DNA from: Pseudomonadota bacterium
GTDB lineage: Bacteria > Pseudomonadota > Alphaproteobacteria > Sphingomonadales > Sphingomonadaceae
Length of the DNA stretch: 8,193 bases
Assembly: GCA_023432995.1 (NCBI GenBank)
Contig: JAEZES010000142.1
Location: 1 to 8,193, forward strand
Reading direction: 5' to 3'
This document shows, in pieces, positions 6,548 through 8,193 of this stretch. The notes beneath the pieces are model-generated. The model was not told where the DNA came from and made no database searches. It saw only the letters and a program-made list of their open reading frames with translations. The stretch's first letter is position 1, and every line of letters starts with the position of its first letter. The position numbers were made by a program, and so were the translations under genes.

Positions 6548-7455
6548 TCGGGTCCGGATTCCTTGCGCAGGCGCTCGTCGAGCCGCGTCTCGATGCTGGC
6601 CGCATAGGCCCGGCAGGCGTCGGCGTCTGCGGCGAGCCCCGTCGCGCTCCCAGCGCGGGTTCGCATGTCGCTGGCCGAAGGATGCGGTGTCAGCAGGAGG
6701 CAAGGCCCGTAACGGGCAACGCGGGCGATGCTCTCGCGAAAGGCGCTGACATAGTTGGGATGATCGCTGAAGCGGTAAGTATCCGAGCTGATCGGCGACA
6801 GGCTGTCGGCATAGACCACCGGATAACGGACCGCATCGCCCTCGGGGCCGGCCCGCTCGGTCCAGGTCCAGCTCATCGCTCCCGGGGTGTGTCCGGGGGT
6901 GGCGATGGCCGTGATTTCGATGTCGCCGAGGCGGACGACCTGGCCGTGGTGAACGATGCCATCGACCCGCGCGACCGCAAACGGCTCATGCATCCCGAAC
7001 TGCGGGTCGTCGTCGCCGGCGCTGCCGCTGCGCATGACGGGCGCCGCCGCTGCCGACGTCAGCAGCCGGGCACCGGTCAACTGCTGCAGTCGCGCAATCC
7101 CGCCGACGTGATCGTGGTGCTCGTGGCTCATCAGGAGGATTTCGACGTCGTCGAGATCGAAACCGAGCGCCTCGATGTTGCGCGCGACGATTTCGGCGCC
7201 CGCCTCGGTCCCCGAATCGATCAGCACGTGGCCCTGGTCCCCGGTGACGAGGATCGCGGAAATGCCGCAGGTGCCGACGTAGTAAGTGCGCTCGCCGATG
7301 GCATAGGGCGGACCGGGCTTGTCCCAGTCGGCCCAGTCCTCGCACACCGCAGCCCACGCCTTCTGGGCTGCTGGTGCGTCTTCGGCGTCCTGGGCAGACG
7401 ACCGAGCGGTACACGACGTGAGCACCAGGGCGGCGGCAAGTACTCTAGCGAACAT
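6544..7455 (-). CDS. Subclass B3 metallo-beta-lactamase, probable lipoprotein
   Basis: Predicted 303-residue exported zinc hydrolase expected to open beta-lactam rings. Zinc ligands are the HEHHDH motif (His111, His113, Asp115, His116), His189 in TPGHTPG and His258 in LLTPHPS. The text VGTCGISAILV, VLIDSG and VYADSLSPIS (Ser217 and Ser219 region) is typical of subclass B3, not of glyoxalase II or RNase Z relatives. Residues 1-15 form a lipoprotein-type signal with an LTSC lipobox (Cys15), so membrane anchoring is likely; cleavage by signal peptidase I after SSA is an alternative. The ATG at 7455 has GGAG 6 nt upstream; the in-frame ATG at 7473 has none. The start overlaps the SDR gene by 11 nt, and the stop overlaps prmA by 4 nt. 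No transposon or integron parts are seen, so it appears resident. Substrate range cannot be read from sequence. Confidence 0.9.
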   Translation of the reverse strand: MFARVLAAALVLTSCTARSSAQDAEDAPAAQKAWAAVCEDWADWDKPGPPYAIGERTYYVGTCGISAILVTGDQGHVLIDSGTEAGAEIVARNIEALGFDLDDVEILLMSHEHHDHVGGIARLQQLTGARLLTSAAAAPVMRSGSAGDDDPQFGMHEPFAVARVDGIVHHGQVVRLGDIEITAIATPGHTPGAMSWTWTERAGPEGDAVRYPVVYADSLSPISSDTYRFSDHPNYVSAFRESIARVARYGPCLLLTPHPSASDMRTRAGSATGLAADADACRAYAASIETRLDERLRKESGPE

Positions 7456-8155
7456 GACTCGCTCCGTTGGCATCGAGCACCGCGCCGGTCATGCTCGGCG
7501 GCGCGTCGAGCGCGCAGAATGCGGCAATCGTCGCGATTTCGCCCGGCGTGGCGACGCGGCCGAGCGGGATGTCGGCGAGCAGCCCGGGGCCCCCGCGGCT
7601 GGCGAGGTAGTCCTCGGCCATCGCGGTGTCGGTGAAACCCGGGGCGATCGCGAAGCTGAGCACGCCGTTTGCGGCATAGGCGCGGGCGATCGTTTTGTGC
7701 AGCGCGAGCATCCCGCCCTTCGACGCCGCGTAGTGCCAGTGGTCGGGCGAGTCGCCGCGGTGGCCGGCCCGGCTGGCGATGTGCACCAGCCGCCCCGGCG
7801 CCTGGCGCTCGAGCCAGTGGCGCACGGCGAAGCGGCTGAGCTGCGCGGCGGCGGTGAGGTTGATCCGAAGCGTGTCTTCCCAGCCGTCGAGCCAGGCGAT
7901 GTCCGAGCTGTCGAGCGGGTTGGCGGCGAACACCCCGGCGTTGTTGATGACCGCGTCGATCGTGCCGCCGGCCAGTTCGAGGGCTTCCTGCCACAACATC
8001 TGCGGCGCCGGCGGATCGACGAGGTCGGCGGCGATCGTGTCGGCATCCCAGGCGTACGTGCCGTGGCCGATCACCCGCACCCCGCGAGCGCGGAGCGAGT
8101 CGGCAATGGCGCGGCCGATTCCGCGGCTCGATCCGGTGACGAGAATGGTGGGCAT
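7445..8155 (-). CDS. Short-chain dehydrogenase/reductase (FabG-like)
   Basis: Predicted 236-residue classical SDR, a cytoplasmic NAD(P)-dependent oxidoreductase. It shows TGSSRGIG (7-14, cofactor loop), NNAG (71-74), Asn99, catalytic Ser128 and the YAASK motif with Tyr142 and Lys146, then APGFTDTAM (171-179), where the cofactor loop is expected. The C-terminus (GAVLDANGASHVR) is like that of FabG-type 3-oxoacyl-ACP reductases. The substrate cannot be fixed: a true fabG usually sits with fatty-acid genes, which are absent here. The ATG at 8155 was preferred because AGGGA lies 7 nt upstream and the protein then begins with the first beta strand; an in-frame ATG at 8185 would add ten residues, and its own ribosome-binding site is cut by the window edge. 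It is the first visible gene of the minus-strand operon and overlaps the beta-lactamase start by 11 nt. Confidence 0.9.
   Translation of the reverse strand: MPTILVTGSSRGIGRAIADSLRARGVRVIGHGTYAWDADTIAADLVDPPAPQMLWQEALELAGGTIDAVINNAGVFAANPLDSSDIAWLDGWEDTLRINLTAAAQLSRFAVRHWLERQAPGRLVHIASRAGHRGDSPDHWHYAASKGGMLALHKTIARAYAANGVLSFAIAPGFTDTAMAEDYLASRGGPGLLADIPLGRVATPGEIATIAAFCALDAPPSMTGAVLDANGASHVR
7462..7465 (-). promoter_or_regulatory. Shine-Dalgarno that decides the beta-lactamase start
   Basis: GGAG on the minus strand, 6 nt before the ATG at 7455 and inside the end of the SDR gene. It favours this start over the in-frame ATG at 7473 and gives a compact lipoprotein signal beginning MFARVLAAAL. 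Confidence 0.6.
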
Positions 8156-8162
8156 CGGGACA

Positions 8163-8167
8163 TCCCT
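8163..8167 (-). promoter_or_regulatory. Shine-Dalgarno supporting the internal SDR start
   Basis: AGGGA on the minus strand lies 7 nt before the ATG at 8155. It supports the shorter SDR protein over the start at 8185, whose upstream sequence is only partly present. Confidence 0.5.
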
Positions 8168-8193
8168 AGCCGCGGTCGCGGACATCGGGAAGC

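Noticed and set aside
5676..6605. Upstream extension of the DUF2459 frame to 537 codons, possibly a fusion protein
   Set aside because: The extra 310 codons lie wholly over prmA and the end of the beta-lactamase gene and translate to an Arg-rich shadow; family similarity begins only at the membrane helix.
8153..8190. Repeated CATCGGGA at 8153-8160 and 8183-8190
   Set aside because: The copies are only 8 nt long, and each coincides with a possible start codon of the SDR gene; chance or a small local duplication is enough to explain them.

Overview
The window is very GC-rich and densely coded. It looks like chromosomal DNA of an alphaproteobacterium, most likely a member of the Sphingomonadales. 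That placement is an inference: it rests on the strong third-position GC bias, an exported glucose-fructose oxidoreductase-like protein resembling the Zymomonas enzyme, a FecR/CHASE2-cyclase pair, and a LacI-type operator of the kind known from Caulobacter and relatives. No RNA genes, insertion sequences, integrases or CRISPR arrays were found.

Left part (about 1-3690): a short upstream region with a run of 12 G residues precedes two plus-strand genes. The first is a small exported protein with one TPR-like repeat. The second, 3 nt after it, is an exported FecR-domain protein. They converge on a minus-strand gene for a membrane class III adenylate cyclase with a periplasmic CHASE2 sensor, and the two stop codons are only 6 nt apart. 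All three proteins face, or sense, the periplasm, so a shared envelope-sensing task is plausible. Here the module would end in cAMP production.

Right part (about 8155-3778, all minus strand): an SDR-family dehydrogenase, a subclass B3 metallo-beta-lactamase with a lipoprotein-type signal, the ribosomal protein L11 methyltransferase PrmA, and a TIGR02117/DUF2459 membrane-anchored protein follow each other with overlapping ends, which suggests one translationally coupled operon. After a 53-nt gap comes a Tat-exported Gfo/Idh/MocA oxidoreductase. The gap contains a perfect 12-bp LacI-family-type palindrome placed over a plausible promoter, so this gene probably has its own sugar-responsive control. 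A hairpin just after its stop looks like its terminator and separates it from the cyclase gene.

The items most worth checking are the FecR/TPR/CHASE2-cyclase module, the resident B3 beta-lactamase inside a housekeeping operon, the LacI-type operator, and the Cys/His pattern suggesting a papain-like fold in the DUF2459 protein. Nothing here is a clearly new system; the envelope-to-cAMP module is the nearest candidate.
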